Program-made: the position numbers and the translations under genes
Notes under the pieces: model-generated
The model's input: only the letters and a program-made list of their open reading frames with translations
What the model was told of the DNA's origin: nothing
Database searches by the model: none
Part shown: in pieces, positions 1 to 10,250 of the stretch
How the letters are laid out: each line of letters opens with the position of its first letter
Numbering within the stretch: the stretch's first letter is position 1
Assembly: GCA_005405945.1 (NCBI GenBank)
Contig: BJHW01000001.1
Location: 496,001-560,000, forward strand
DNA from: Streptomyces violaceusniger
Lineage (GTDB): Bacteria; Actinomycetota; Actinomycetes; Streptomycetales; Streptomycetaceae
Direction: 5' to 3'
DNA length: 64,000 nt

Positions 1-48
1 CGCCTGCCCGGCGACACTTGGCCGAGACCCCCGCGAAAGGTCCTCGAC

Positions 49-2775
49 GTGCGCGGACGCAGCAGACTCGCATCTGTCCGAGGTGTGCTCGCACCGCTCG
101 GTGCCGCCGCGCTCCTCCTGGCCACGGCGCTGGTCACCGGCAGCCCGACTGCCGTCGCCGACAGCGGGCTCCATGTCAGTGGCGCCACCGTCGACGGCCG
201 GGCCGAACCGCTCGGAGTCGACGCCGCTCGCCCTCTGCTGGGCTGGAAGCTCGACGCCCCGTCGCGCAATGCCATGCAGTCGGCTTACCAGGTCCTGGTC
301 GCCACGTCCGCCGAGCGGTTGGCGCACGACCAGGGCAACGTCTGGGACAGCGGCAAACGACGCTCCGACGAGTCCGTTGGGGTGCCCTACGGCGGTCAGC
401 GGCTCAGCCCACGCACGCGCTACCACTGGAAGGTTCGCGTCTGGGACGAGCACGGCAGGGCGTCGGCGTGGAGTGCCCCCTCCTCGTGGGAGACGGCGCT
501 GCGCGCGCCCGAGGACTGGGAGGGTGCGCGGTGGATCGGCCCCTCTGATCCACAGGCCGGGGCTCCCCTGCTGCGCAAGGAGTTCTCCCTGGACAAGGAG
601 GTGGCCGGCGCGCGGGCGTATGTGGCCGGTCTCGGCTTCCACGAGCTGCGCCTGAACGGTGCGAAGGTCGGCGACCGCGTCCTCGCGCCCGCGAACACAC
701 CCTACGACCGGCGGGTGCTGTACGACACGTACGACGTGACGAAGGCGCTGCGCAAAGGTGGCAACACCGTGGGACTGTGGCTGGGCCATGGCTACGGGGA
801 GAACTTCAGCCGGTACGGCTTCCGTTGGAACGGCCGGCGGCAGGCGATCGCGCTGCTGGACGTCACCTTCACCGACGGTACCCGGCGTCACCTCACCACC
901 GACCCGTCCTGGAAGTGGTCCATCGGGCCGATCACCGCGGATGATCTGTACGACGGTGAGTCCTACGATGCCCGGAAGGAACAGGATGGCTGGGACGAGT
1001 CCGGCTTCGACGACCGTTCCTGGGAAGGCGTGTCGATGGTCGACGCGCCGCGGGGTGCTCTGCGGTCGAATACCATGCCGCCGGTCCGGGTGACGGACAC
1101 CCTGAGAGCGAGGAAGGTGACCGAGCTCCGACCGGGCACCTACGTCTACGACTTCGGCCAGAACATCGCCGGCTGGGCCCGCCTGAGTGCCAAGGGTGAG
1201 GCCGGCACGCGCATCACCCTGCGTACGGCCGAGGAGCTCAACGCCGACGGCACGCTGGACGCCGCCACCAATCGCGATGCCGCGGCGACCGACACCTTCA
1301 CCCTGGCGGGGACGGGCCGTCGCGAGACCTATGAACCGCGCTTCACCTACCACGGCTTCCGCTACCTGGAGGTCACAGGCTTCCCCGGGACGGCGGGCCT
1401 CGGGGACGTGCGCGCACGCGTCGTCCACGCGGACGTGCCGTCGACCGGCGCCTTCAGCTCCTCCAGCGAGGTTCTCAACCGCATCTGGCACAACAACCGC
1501 TGGAGCGTCCTCAACAACTCCATGAGCACGCCCACCGACACCCCGGTGCGCGACGAGCGCACCCCTCCGGCCATGGACGTCCAGGCCTACCGGGACGCCG
1601 CGACACGCGAATTCGGCATGGGGAGCTTCTACACGAAGTATCTGCGGGACCTGCCACCGGGCACGGCGCTGCCCTCCGACGACGTCAAGGCACAGTACCC
1701 CGACATGGCCGGCGGTCAGGTCACCTTGGCCTGGCCCCTGTACGAGCAGTACCGCGATCGGAGCGCCCTGGAGACGGCCTATCCGGACATGAAGCGCTTC
1801 GTGAACCGCAACGCCGAAGAGGTGCCCGGGCTCATCTGGCCCGCGGACAAGGGCTTCGGCGACTGGTGCCCGCCCGATCACGGGCCGGAGGCCAACGACG
1901 GCATGGGCAGCCCCACCGCCGGGGACTGCTTCAGTGAGGTCTCCTTGGTCAACACCGCCCTCTCCTACCAGCAGGCCGAGGCCACGGCGAAGGCCGCGGG
2001 CGTCCTCGGGCACCGGCAGGACGCCCGCCACTTCGAGTCCCTGGCGGGCCGCATCAAGGACGCGTTCAACGCGCGCTTCCTCAACGAGGCCGGCGATACG
2101 TACGGCAGCGGACGCCAGGTGACCAGCATCCTCCCGCTGGCGTTCGGGCTGGTGCCCGCCGACAGGGTCGACGACGTCGGCGACCAACTCGCCCGAACCA
2201 TCGTCGAGCACGACGGCGGCCACCTGGACACCGGCATCTTCGGCACCCGCTACCTGGTTGACGCGCTGGCCCGCACCGGGAGGATCGACCTGGCGATGAC
2301 CATGCTCCGCCAACGCACCTATCCCGGCTTCGGCTTCCAGCTCGCCAACGGGGCCACCACCACCTGGGAGCAGTGGCTCTACCGCTCCTCGATGGAAACC
2401 CACGACCACGCGATGTTCGCCGGTATCAACGCCTCGTTCTACACCGTTCTCGCGGGGATCAGGCCCACCGAGCCCGGCTACCGCGACATCGCGGTCGAGC
2501 CGCGGATCCCCGACTCCCTCGACCAGGTGTCCGCCGCGCAGGAGACGGTACGTGGCCGCGTCGCCAGCAGCTGGAAGAAGACACGGGGCACCTTGCGGCT
2601 GACCGTCACCATCCCGGCCAACAGCCGTGCGGTGGTACGGGTGCCTCTGACCGACGAGGACCACCGCGTCCAAGCCCCCACCGAAGCGAGGAAGACGCAG
2701 GTCACCGACCAAGCGGTCTCATACCGAGTCGGCTCCGGGACCTGGACGTTCACTGTCCAAGCCCATCGACGGTGA
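49..2775 (+). CDS. Secreted GH78 alpha-L-rhamnosidase
   Basis: Predicted exported glycosidase (908 aa) that removes alpha-L-rhamnose from plant glycans such as rhamnogalacturonan or arabinogalactan. The GTG start follows an AAAGG ribosome binding site, and residues 1-37 form an Arg-rich, Ala/Leu-rich signal peptide. Two beta-sandwich domains (residues about 38-400, including YVAGLGFHELRLNG and YVYDFGQNIAGW) precede the (alpha/alpha)6 barrel. The family acidic motif is seen as DTPVRDERTPPAMD, with Glu503 in RDER the likely general acid. Many GH78 enzymes read RDERLGWTGD here, so this belongs to a divergent subgroup. A C-terminal beta domain closes the protein. It stands first in a run of pectin side-chain hydrolases. 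Family assignment is firm; the exact substrate is inferred. Confidence 0.93.
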   Translation: MRGRSRLASVRGVLAPLGAAALLLATALVTGSPTAVADSGLHVSGATVDGRAEPLGVDAARPLLGWKLDAPSRNAMQSAYQVLVATSAERLAHDQGNVWDSGKRRSDESVGVPYGGQRLSPRTRYHWKVRVWDEHGRASAWSAPSSWETALRAPEDWEGARWIGPSDPQAGAPLLRKEFSLDKEVAGARAYVAGLGFHELRLNGAKVGDRVLAPANTPYDRRVLYDTYDVTKALRKGGNTVGLWLGHGYGENFSRYGFRWNGRRQAIALLDVTFTDGTRRHLTTDPSWKWSIGPITADDLYDGESYDARKEQDGWDESGFDDRSWEGVSMVDAPRGALRSNTMPPVRVTDTLRARKVTELRPGTYVYDFGQNIAGWARLSAKGEAGTRITLRTAEELNADGTLDAATNRDAAATDTFTLAGTGRRETYEPRFTYHGFRYLEVTGFPGTAGLGDVRARVVHADVPSTGAFSSSSEVLNRIWHNNRWSVLNNSMSTPTDTPVRDERTPPAMDVQAYRDAATREFGMGSFYTKYLRDLPPGTALPSDDVKAQYPDMAGGQVTLAWPLYEQYRDRSALETAYPDMKRFVNRNAEEVPGLIWPADKGFGDWCPPDHGPEANDGMGSPTAGDCFSEVSLVNTALSYQQAEATAKAAGVLGHRQDARHFESLAGRIKDAFNARFLNEAGDTYGSGRQVTSILPLAFGLVPADRVDDVGDQLARTIVEHDGGHLDTGIFGTRYLVDALARTGRIDLAMTMLRQRTYPGFGFQLANGATTTWEQWLYRSSMETHDHAMFAGINASFYTVLAGIRPTEPGYRDIAVEPRIPDSLDQVSAAQETVRGRVASSWKKTRGTLRLTVTIPANSRAVVRVPLTDEDHRVQAPTEARKTQVTDQAVSYRVGSGTWTFTVQAHRR

Positions 2776-2785
2776 ACGGGACGGC

Positions 2786-2809
2786 CCTCAGTGGCCGGCC
2801 ATGCTGAGG
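2786..2809 (+). terminator. Candidate intrinsic terminator after GH78
   Basis: CCTCAG and CTGAGG arms enclose the self-complementary TGGCCGGCCA, and a short TTT follows. It starts 11 bases past the GH78 stop. The T tract is weak, as is usual in Streptomyces. Confidence 0.4.
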
Positions 2810-2882
2810 CTTTCCCGGGCCTGCTGGAGCGGCCGGGCAAGGTGCCCCTCACGCGGCGACGAGCAAACTCAAGACCGACTCA

Positions 2883-3803
2883 CTAGGTGAGGGCCGCTTG
2901 CCAGGAGGTGCCGTTGCTGGTGGCGTCGCCTTGCAGGCGGTCGCGGGCGGCGGTGTCGCCGTACAGGCCCCAGCGGAACCAGTCCAGGAAGGTGTTCTTG
3001 GTCTGGGCGTAGTACCGGTAGTCCGGGGTCAGGTACTGGCCGTGGTCCGCCCCGACGTGAGTGAGGAACGCCTTGGGCGAGGGGAGCTCCGCGTATGCGG
3101 CGCGCGCCGAGTTGTAGTCGCAGGTCGGGTCGTGATCACCGTGGATGAACAGCACCTTGGCGTGGAGGCCGGCGGGGTTGCCCATGTCCACGCAGGCGAC
3201 CGGTACGGCGGCGACGATGCGGTTGTCCGGCCAGGCGGTGAGCAGGCCGTGGGTGGTCATCCCGCCCATCGAGTGGCCGGACACACCGACACCGGCACGG
3301 GTGTCGATGTGCCCGGCGAACGGGTCGCCCGCAGTGGTGTTGAGCGCCAGTGTCCGGGTGAGGACCTCGGAGACGTCCTTCGACCAGTTGCCGTTGTAGA
3401 CGCTGCCGATGTTGGTGTTGTCGGAGAACGAAGGGGCGGGGCAGATGAAGCCCGCGGCGGCCAGATCGTGGGTCTGCGAGGAGTAGCAGTCGGAGTTGCA
3501 CCCCATGCCATGGCTCCATTCGGCGATGGGGAAGACGCCGTTGGCGATGGGCGCGTTCGGGATGGGATTGCCGCCCGCGGCGCCGGAGGCCGGGTAGAAG
3601 ATCTTCGTGGTCAGTTGGCGGTTGCCGCGCGACCAGTTGAACTGGCGCACGCCGATGGCGAACTGCGCGGTGGGGGCCTGCCGCGGTGAGGCCATCCGTG
3701 GTGACAGGGTGCCGGCGGCCGCGCTGCCGCCGAGCAGGGACGTGCCGACGCCCGTGGCCGCGGCCACGCCGAGACCCAGTAAGGAACGCCGTCGCATCGA
3801 CAT
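2883..3803 (-). CDS. Tat-exported alpha/beta hydrolase (lipase/cutinase/PET-hydrolase-like)
   Basis: 306-aa secreted serine hydrolase of the dienelactone-hydrolase/cutinase type. The N-terminus MSMRRRSLLGLGVAAATGVG is a twin-arginine leader followed by an Ala-rich cleavage region. The nucleophile elbow is GHSMGG; the likely acid is the Asp in HGDHDPTCDY, and the base is the His in GADHGQY. Family members hydrolyse acyl or aryl esters and some degrade polyesters; the substrate here is unknown. Between GH78 and GH54 it could plausibly remove acetyl or feruloyl esters from pectin, but that is inference from position only. It is transcribed opposite to both neighbours and therefore needs its own promoter in the roughly 1-kb gap upstream. 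Confidence 0.82.
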   Translation of the reverse strand: MSMRRRSLLGLGVAAATGVGTSLLGGSAAAGTLSPRMASPRQAPTAQFAIGVRQFNWSRGNRQLTTKIFYPASGAAGGNPIPNAPIANGVFPIAEWSHGMGCNSDCYSSQTHDLAAAGFICPAPSFSDNTNIGSVYNGNWSKDVSEVLTRTLALNTTAGDPFAGHIDTRAGVGVSGHSMGGMTTHGLLTAWPDNRIVAAVPVACVDMGNPAGLHAKVLFIHGDHDPTCDYNSARAAYAELPSPKAFLTHVGADHGQYLTPDYRYYAQTKNTFLDWFRWGLYGDTAARDRLQGDATSNGTSWQAALT

Positions 3804-4126
3804 GGGTGACTCCTTGTTGTGTGTAGGGGTGAGCGGGCCACACCGGCGCGGTGCACCAGCGTGAGAGGGGGATCCCGCGGAGATTGCTCAGGGGGTTGGG
3901 CCGTCATGTTTGGCCCTGGCCCATGAGGCAGGGGCCGGGCGCTCAGGAGTTGTTGTTGGTCTGGGTGATCATGGGGTCGGGCGGAGGTCCGCCACCCGAA
4001 TGTCGCCTGGTCCTCGGTGACCGGCACGGCGGCGACGCACGGGGGCCTTACCGGTACGGGTGGTGCGAGTACGGTCGTGGGTGATCTGGAGGAAGGACAT
4101 CGCGAGCGGGTCCGGTTCGCCAGGGG

Positions 4127-4140
4127 TTCGAAATATCGAG
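4127..4140. repeat. First copy of a TTCGAAATATCGA palindromic motif
   Basis: TTCGAAATATCGAG, differing only in the last base from the element at 4693-4706, which lies 566 bases downstream. The preceding GG is also shared. It lies about 320 bases upstream of the minus-strand hydrolase start. It may be an operator serving that gene, while the second copy serves GH54. Confidence 0.45.
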
Positions 4141-4191
4141 CAACGATCGACAAGCTGAACAGGAAGCGGTGGCAGATGCCTCCAAGGAGCG

Positions 4192-4347
4192 TCAGTCCGG
4201 CGGTGGCGCGACCACCATCGCCGGAGGCGCGACCCCAGCGGTGGGGCGAAGTGGCCGCCGTCCAGGGCGGTGATGGCCGTCACCACGTGGCCGGTCCGGC
4301 ATTGTCGCGCCCGAGACGGCGAGGAAGACGCGCCTGTTGATCGTCAT
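4192..4347 (-). pseudogene. N-terminal stump of a Tat-exported protein
   Basis: A good ribosome binding site (GGAAGG) precedes ATG at 4347, and the product begins MTINRRVFLAVSGAT, a twin-arginine leader. The reading frame then becomes Pro/Arg-rich nonsense. Restoring one base twice gives a sensible continuation (GPATW, then VTAITALDGG in the third frame), after which homology-like sequence fades. I read this as the start of a lost exported protein. The rest of the 3.8-4.6 kb gap shows no other gene. Confidence 0.35.
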
Positions 4348-4636
4348 GACATGACCTTCCGGCAGCATGTGCGGAGGCGGGAGCGCGGGCACGGGACGGG
4401 CAGCAGAGCGCGCCGATACATCCCATGTGCTTCTAGGGGTCCCATGGGATCTTTGGGACTGTCAAGAGACTTGACGTCGAATGACACGGGAGCCTACTGC
4501 GGAAGTCGGGACGACAGCCCTGCGACATGAGCGGCGGGAGAGGTCAAACATCACATGTCGCCGACGATTCCGCCCCGCCGGACCACCGCCCGCCTGAGGT
4601 TTCATCGCGATCTCCACGCCGGTCCGGTGTGCGGTA

Positions 4637-4664
4637 TTGACAGCCTTCGGAGCTCCCCTATCAT
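4637..4664 (+). promoter_or_regulatory. Sigma70-type promoter for GH54
   Basis: TTGACA (4637-4642), a 16-base spacer and TATCAT (4659-4664) form a good housekeeping-type promoter about 135 bases upstream of the GH54 start. The palindrome at 4693-4706 lies just downstream of the expected start point, where a repressor could block elongation. Confidence 0.55.
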
Positions 4665-4692
4665 CCATCCCTGTCCGGTGTTTCGACGGAGG

Positions 4693-4706
4693 TTCGAAAT
4701 ATCGAA
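4693..4706. promoter_or_regulatory. Palindromic operator candidate upstream of GH54
   Basis: TTCGAAATATCGAA reads as TTCGA-AATA-TCGAA, a 5-4-5 inverted repeat, placed about 30 bases after the -10 box. A near-identical copy lies at 4127-4140. Repressors of xylan and arabinan genes in Streptomyces have been reported at CGAA/TTCG-type inverted repeats. Which regulator acts here is not shown. Confidence 0.5.
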
Positions 4707-4796
4707 TCACTACTTCTTGTGTCCCACGCCATCCAGTTGACCTGCGGCACGCGCGATATGTCATGCCCCTGATCAGACGCCCTCCAGGAGGAGACG

Positions 4797-5890
4797 GTGC
4801 AGTCCTCATTGGTTTCCGTGCCGGGCGGGGTGTCCCGCGGACGGCGTTCGCCCACCGCCTTGGCCACGGGCTCGGCGCTGATGTTGATCGCGGTACTGGT
4901 GGCGGTGTTCGGCCGACCGGTGCCGGCGTCCGCCGCCGGCACCGGCCCCTGTGACATCTACGCCTCGGGCGGCACGCCGTGTGTGGCCGCGCACAGCACG
5001 GTGCGGGCGCTCTATGGCTCGTACGCCGGCAAGCTGTACCAAGTCAGGCGCTCGTCCGACAACGCGACCCGGGACATAGGCGCCCTGATGGCAGGCGGCG
5101 TCGCCAACGCCGCCGCCCAGGACGCGTTCTGCGCGGGTACCTCATGCGTCATCACCTGGGTCTACGACCAGTCCGGGCACGGCAACAACCTGGGCTACCA
5201 GGGGCCGGGTGGAGTCGGCGGCTCCGACACCGCCGCGAACGCGACGAGTGAATCGCTGACGGTCGGGGCAACAGGGCCTACTCGTTGTACATCAACCCGA
5301 AGAACAGCTACTGGCGTGACGGCCACACGACAGGCGTCCCCACCGGCAGCGCACCCGAGGCCATGTACATGGTAACCAGCGGCACGCACGTCAACAGCGG
5401 CTGCTGCTTCGACTACGGCAACAGCGAGACCACCCGCAAGGCCGACGGCCCCGGAGCCATGGACGCGATCAACTTCAGCACGCAGTGCTGGTTCGGCGGA
5501 TGTTCCGGGAACGGCCCATGGGTCCAGGCAGACCTCGAATGGGGCCTGTACTCCGGGGGCAGCCAGTCCTGGAACCCGAACCAGAGAGCCTTCACCAGCA
5601 AGTTCGTCACCGCCACACTGAAGAACAACGGGACCAGTCGGTTCGCGATCAAGGGCAGCAACGCGCAGTCAGGGAACCTGACCACCCTGTACGCCGGCTC
5701 GCTCCCCAGTGGCTACAACCCCATGAAGAAGCAGGGGGCCATCATCCTGGGCAGCGGCGGTGACTGCTGCAACGGCAACACCAACCTCAGCGCCGGCACG
5801 TTCTACGAGGGAGCCATGGTCTCCGGCTACCCCTCCGACCAGACGGAGAACGCCGTGCAGGCCAATATCACCACGGCCGGCTACCGCTGA
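4797..5890 (+). CDS. Secreted GH54 alpha-L-arabinofuranosidase (one frameshift)
   Basis: Exported arabinofuranosidase releasing L-arabinose from arabinan or arabinoxylan; about 364 aa once repaired. GTG follows AGGAGGAG. Residues 1-46 are a signal peptide ending ASAA, and the mature protein opens with the family-typical cysteine-containing CDIYASGGTPCVAAHST. Later hallmarks are CCFDYGN, ADLEWGLY (catalytic Glu, nucleophile) and ILGSGGDCCN (acid/base Asp). The usual C-terminal CBM42 arabinose-binding domain is absent and the protein ends at GYR. The frame breaks at the G4 run 5265-5268: adding one G joins ...TSESLTVG to GNRAYSLYINPKN without loss, so a sequencing deletion is more likely than decay. 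A promoter and palindrome lie upstream. Confidence 0.88.
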
Positions 5891-5961
5891 ACCGGGGTGC
5901 TTCCCGGCCCCGATGAGCGCCGCGAGCGATCGCCTCGATCCTTCCAGGAAGGAACCCTCTC

Positions 5962-7606
5962 GTGTCGGAACCACGCGGACGATTACTCCGCTTCCTCACG
6001 GCTGCCGCGCTGATCGGCACCGTTTTCACCACGACGGCCTCGGGCCACTCGGCCGCCCAGGCGGCCCGGGCAGTCCGGCGCTCACCCCACCGCTGGGCTG
6101 GAACAGCTGGAACAGCTTCGGGTGCGGGGTCACCGAGGCACAGGTCCGTCAGGCCGCCGACGCGATGGTCTCCTCGGGCATGCGGGACGCCGGTTACCGA
6201 TACGTGGTGGTCGACGACTGCTGGTTCGACCCGCAACGCGACACCGCGGGCAACTTGCGGGCCAACCCGACAAAATTCCCGAGCGGAATGAAGGCGCTCG
6301 GGACTACATCCACGGGAAAGGCTTGAAGTTCGGCATCTACCAGGTGCCCAACGAGCGCACGTGTGCGCAGGGCGGAGGCAGTTACCCGGGGGCCACCGGC
6401 AGCAAGGGCCATGAGACCCAGGACGCTCGCACGTTCGCCTCGTGGGGTGTGGACTACCTCAAGTACGACTGGTGCTCCTCCGCCGGCACCCGGGACGAGC
6501 AGGTCGCGCGGTTCACACTCATGCGCGACGCGCTGCGTGAGACCGGGCGCCCGATCGTCTACAGCATCAACCCCAACAGCTACCACGCCATCACCGGCGA
6601 CACATACAACTGGGGCGAGGTCGCCGACCTGTGGCGGACCACCGAGGACCTGCTCGACATCTGGCAGAACGGCAACACCAACAGCTACCCGATGGGCGTG
6701 GGCAACGTCGTGGACGTCACCGCGCCACTGGCCGCGCAGTCGGGTCCGGGCCACTGGAACGACCCCGACATGCTCGTCGTCGGCCGCCCCGGGCTGTCGC
6801 TGACCGAGTCCCGCTCCCACTTCGCCCTGTGGGCGCTGATGGCCGCGCCGCTCATGGCGGGCAACGACATCCGCACCATGTCAGCCGATGTGAGCGCGGT
6901 CCTGCGCAACCCGCGCCTGCTGGCGGTGAACCAGGACCCGTTGGGCGCGGGCGGGCGCAGGGTGCGCGACGACGGGGACACCGAGGTGTTCACCAAGCCC
7001 CTGTCCGACGGCTCGGTCGCCGTGGGCCTGTTCAACCGGGGGAACGGCACGGCGACCGTCAGCGCCACGGCGGCCCAGATCGGCCTGTCCGGCGGATCGT
7101 TCACCCTCACCGACCTGTGGACCGGCGGCACATCGAGCACGACCGGACAGGTCTCGGCGAGTGTGCCCGCACACGGTGTCGCCGCGTTCCGGGTGACCGG
7201 CGGCACTCCGCTGGCCGCCACCACCTCCCGGCTGCGCGGTGACGGGTCCGGCCGTTGCCTGGACGTGGAGAACGCCTCGACCGCGGCCGGGGCGAGGGCA
7301 GTGATCCGGGACTGCCACACGGCCGCCAGCCAGCTGTGGACCACCTGGGCCGGCGGGGAGATACGCGTCTTCGGCGACAAGTGCCTGGACGCCTACGACC
7401 AGGGCACCACCAACGGCACACGCGTCATCACCTGGCCCTGCAATGGACAGGACAACCAGAAGTGGACACTCGAGGCGAACGGTTCGGTCCGCAACGTCCA
7501 CGCCGGTCTGTGCCTGGACGTCGACCAAGCCGGCACGGCCGACGGAACCCCACTGATCCTGTGGACCTGCAACGGTCAGGGCAACCAGCGGTGGACCCGC
7601 GGGTGA
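5962..7606 (+). CDS. Secreted GH27 alpha-galactosidase with CBM13 lectin domain (two frameshifts)
   Basis: Exported enzyme removing terminal alpha-D-galactose (sometimes beta-L-arabinopyranose) from plant polymers; about 548 aa after repair. GTG at 5962 follows AGGAAGGA. After the signal peptide the barrel starts PPLGWNSWNSFGCG. The nucleophile is the Asp of YLKYDWC and the acid/base Asp lies in HWNDPDML. From about residue 415 a ricin-type beta-trefoil follows, with repeated QxW-type units (SQLWTTW, NQKWTL, NQRWTRG). Two single-base deletions break the frame: near 6068-6070 (GCCCGGG) and at 6300-6302 (CTCGGGAC). Restoring one G at each gives continuous family sequence, so assembly error is the likeliest cause. 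Confidence 0.88.
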
Positions 7607-7738
7607 GCGGCGCCGCACACCGGTCGGCCGGCCCCGGGCCGTCCACCCCCGGCCGCCGGCCCACCCCTTCCGGGCCGTGATGATGCCCGCCGCCGTGCCA
7701 TCGGCTTGTAGTCCACCCGGCTCCTCCAGGAGGCGCTC

Positions 7739-9177
7739 ATGACCCCGGCACGACCTCGACCCACCCGTACGAGACTTGCCCGAGCGGTCGCCTGGGCGGC
7801 GAGTCTCCTGCTGGCCTTCGCCCTCGCGCCCGCCGCGGTGTTTCCCACAGAGGCCAAGGCGGACAACCCGATCGTGCAGCACATCTACACCGCCGACCCC
7901 GCACCTTTGGTTTATGACGGCCGCGTCTACCTCTACACCGGGCACGACGAGGACAACTCGACCAACTACACCATGAAAGAGTGGCGGGTGTGGTCCACCG
8001 CCGACATGGTCAACTGGACCGACCACGGCTCTCCCCTCAGTGTGGCCTCCTTCAGCTGGGCGTCCGCCAACGCCTGGGCGGGCCAAGTCGTCAGCCGCAA
8101 CGGAAAGTTCTACTGGTACGTGCCGACGACGGAGCGCGCGACCGGCCGCATGGCCATCGGCGTGGCAGTGTCGGACAGCCCGACCGGACCGTTCCGCGAC
8201 GCCCTCGGCCACCCGCTGGTGGGGAACGGCGAGATCGACCCGACCGTCTTCATCGACGACGACGGCCAGGCGTATCTGTACTGGGGCAACCCGAACCTGT
8301 GGTACGTCAGGCTGAACCCCGACATGATTTCCTACTCCGGCAGCCCGGCCAAGATCCCGCTCACCACGGCGGGCTTCGGTACACGCACCGGTGATCCCAA
8401 CCGGCCCACCCTGTTCGAGGAAGGGCCCTGGGTCTACAAGCGAGGCGGCCTGTACTACATCGTGTACGCCGCCAAGTGCTGCTCGGAGTTCATTGCCTAC
8501 TCCACCGCCCCGGTCCGACCGGACCGTGGACCTACCGCGGAACGATCATGCCCACGCAGGGCGCCAGCTTCACCAACCACCCGGGCATCGTGGACTTCAA
8601 AGACAGTTCCTATTTCTTCTACCACAACGGCGCGCTTCCGGGCGGGAGCGGCTACACCCGCTCGGTCGCTGTGGAGAAGTTCTCCTACAAGCCCGACGGC
8701 ACCATCCCGACGATCAACATGACCAGTACCGGGGCGCCGCAGGTCGGCGCACTCGACCCCTACATCCGTCAGGAGGCCGAAACGATCGCCTGGGAGTCCG
8801 GGATCGAGACCGAGCCGTCCAGTGAGGGAGGCATGAACGTGGGGTACACCGAGAACGGCGACTACATCAAGGTCAAGGGTGTCGCGTTCGGCTCGGGCCC
8901 GTCTTCCTTCACCGCACGCGTGGCCTCGGCGACCGGCGGCGGTTCCATCGAACTGCGTCTGGGCGGCCCCAACGGAACGGTCGTGGGCCGGTGCGGTGTG
9001 CCGAACACCGGCGGCTGGCAGACCTGGACGACGGTGTCCTGCCCGGTCAGCGGCCTCACGGGCACGCAGGACCTGTATCTACGGTTTGCGGGCGGCAGCG
9101 GCTACCTGGTCAACGCGGACTGGTGGCGGTTCACCGCCGACGCCACCACTGCCCTGCCGGGGCGGCCAGGCGGGTGA
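7739..9177 (+). CDS. Secreted GH43 arabinofuranosidase/xylosidase with CBM6 (one frameshift)
   Basis: Exported five-bladed beta-propeller glycosidase, about 479 aa after repair, behind a strong AGGAGG site. A signal peptide (1-42) ends AKAD. The catalytic base is the Asp in [11 protein letters not shown] (about residue 53), the pKa-tuning Asp lies in [12 protein letters not shown], and the acid Glu in FEEGPWVYK. After the catalytic domain a CBM6 starts at [13 protein letters not shown] and ends at NADWWRF; such modules bind xylan or arabinan chains. The frame breaks in the C4 run 8508-8511; one added C restores ...[16 protein letters not shown]. The last gene of the first hydrolase group, it ends about 100 bases before the convergent GntR gene. 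Confidence 0.88.
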
Positions 9178-9281
9178 TGGCCGACGGGCCGGCCCGGGCC
9201 GCGCGACCGCCCCTCGTGGTGGCGGTGAGCGCGCCGGGCCCGCCTGACCGCGTGCCGCAGGGCCGGCACCGGTTCCGCGGA

Positions 9282-10061
9282 TCAGCCGAAGACTCTGCGC
9301 TGGATCTCGCGGCGGTAGTCATCGAGCGTGTTGTCCAGGTGGACCGTGGCGGCCTCGGCCGCCGCCTCCGGGTCGCCCTCCCGGATGGCCCGGTACATGG
9401 CGGCGTGCTCCTCCACCGCTTCCGCGGCATGACCGCCGACCGCGCCGTGCAGTCCGATCGTGCTGGACTGACGCTGCAGTCGGCGTGCCTCACGCACCGC
9501 CGCGACGAGGAACGGGTTGTGCGCGGCGGTGGCGATGCCGATGTGGAAATCGTCGTCGCCTCGGTCGAACAGCGCGCGCCGGCCCGTCAGGTGTCCCTCG
9601 CGGCACATCTCGGCGGCGGCCTCGATGGCGCGCAGCTCGGCCGGAGTGGCCCTGGTGGCGGCCAGCCGGCTCGCCGCGGCCTCCTGTACCCGCCGGAACT
9701 CGAAGAGCTGGTAGACGTGTTCCAGGTCGGTCGGCAGGAAGAAGCCCGCCCAGCGTGAGGACCCCAGCAAGCCCTCGTCGTCCGTCACATAGAGCCCGCG
9801 CCCCTTCTGTGCGCGCACCCGGCCGATGGCCGAGAGGATCTTCACGGCCTCCCGCACCACCGTGCGACTGGTGCCCAGGCGCGATGCCAAGTCCTTCTCC
9901 GTGGGCATCCGCTCGCCCGGCTCCAGTCGCAACTCGGCGATGAGCTCGAGGATCTGCTCGGCAACCAGCTCGTATCCGGGACGGTAGGGGCCCGTCGGCC
10001 CAGCGTCGCGTGGCTCCTGGGGCGGCTTGCCGTCTGCCGCCGCTACAGACTTCTTGTCCAA
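9282..10061 (-). CDS. GntR/FadR-family transcriptional regulator
   Basis: Repressor-type regulator of about 260 aa. A winged helix spans residues about 30-95 (core KDLASRLGTSRTVVREAVKIL), followed by an all-helical FCD effector domain with the His/Asp-rich DDDFHIGI segment and a later His pair typical of metal/ligand binding. I chose TTG at 10061 because AAGGAGG stands 7 bases before it; a longer form from GTG at 10088 is possible. The gene is divergent from the sugar importer at 10441, and two ATGAG...CTCAT inverted repeats lie between them. Control of the importer and of its own gene, with a sugar or sugar acid as effector, is inferred from this arrangement. Confidence 0.88.
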   Translation of the reverse strand: MDKKSVAAADGKPPQEPRDAGPTGPYRPGYELVAEQILELIAELRLEPGERMPTEKDLASRLGTSRTVVREAVKILSAIGRVRAQKGRGLYVTDDEGLLGSSRWAGFFLPTDLEHVYQLFEFRRVQEAAASRLAATRATPAELRAIEAAAEMCREGHLTGRRALFDRGDDDFHIGIATAAHNPFLVAAVREARRLQRQSSTIGLHGAVGGHAAEAVEEHAAMYRAIREGDPEAAAEAATVHLDNTLDDYRREIQRRVFG

Positions 10062-10152
10062 CGGCTTGCCTCCTTCGACGCGGGGCACATCACTCCGTCG
10101 GTGGCTGGTCCCCTGCTCCGGGAGCGTACACCTGCGCTTTTCTCTCCAGATG

Positions 10153-10167
10153 ATGAGTCATACTCAT
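10153..10167. promoter_or_regulatory. Inverted repeat ATGAGT-N3-ACTCAT, candidate GntR operator
   Basis: ATGAGTCATACTCAT, six-base arms with a three-base centre, lies about 90 bases upstream of the GntR start and between the divergent genes. A related element lies at 10251-10264. The shared core is ATGAG-N-CTCAT. Confidence 0.45.
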
Positions 10168-10250
10168 TCGGGATGAAGGGTTACCCAATCTGGAAGATTT
10201 AGCAGCAAAACACCTTCTCTGTAGGGCGCCCAAGGCAATAGATCTCGGAA

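Noticed and set aside
6881..8212. A 443-codon minus-strand frame opposite GH27/GH43
   Set aside because: Spans two plus-strand genes and their gap, without motif.
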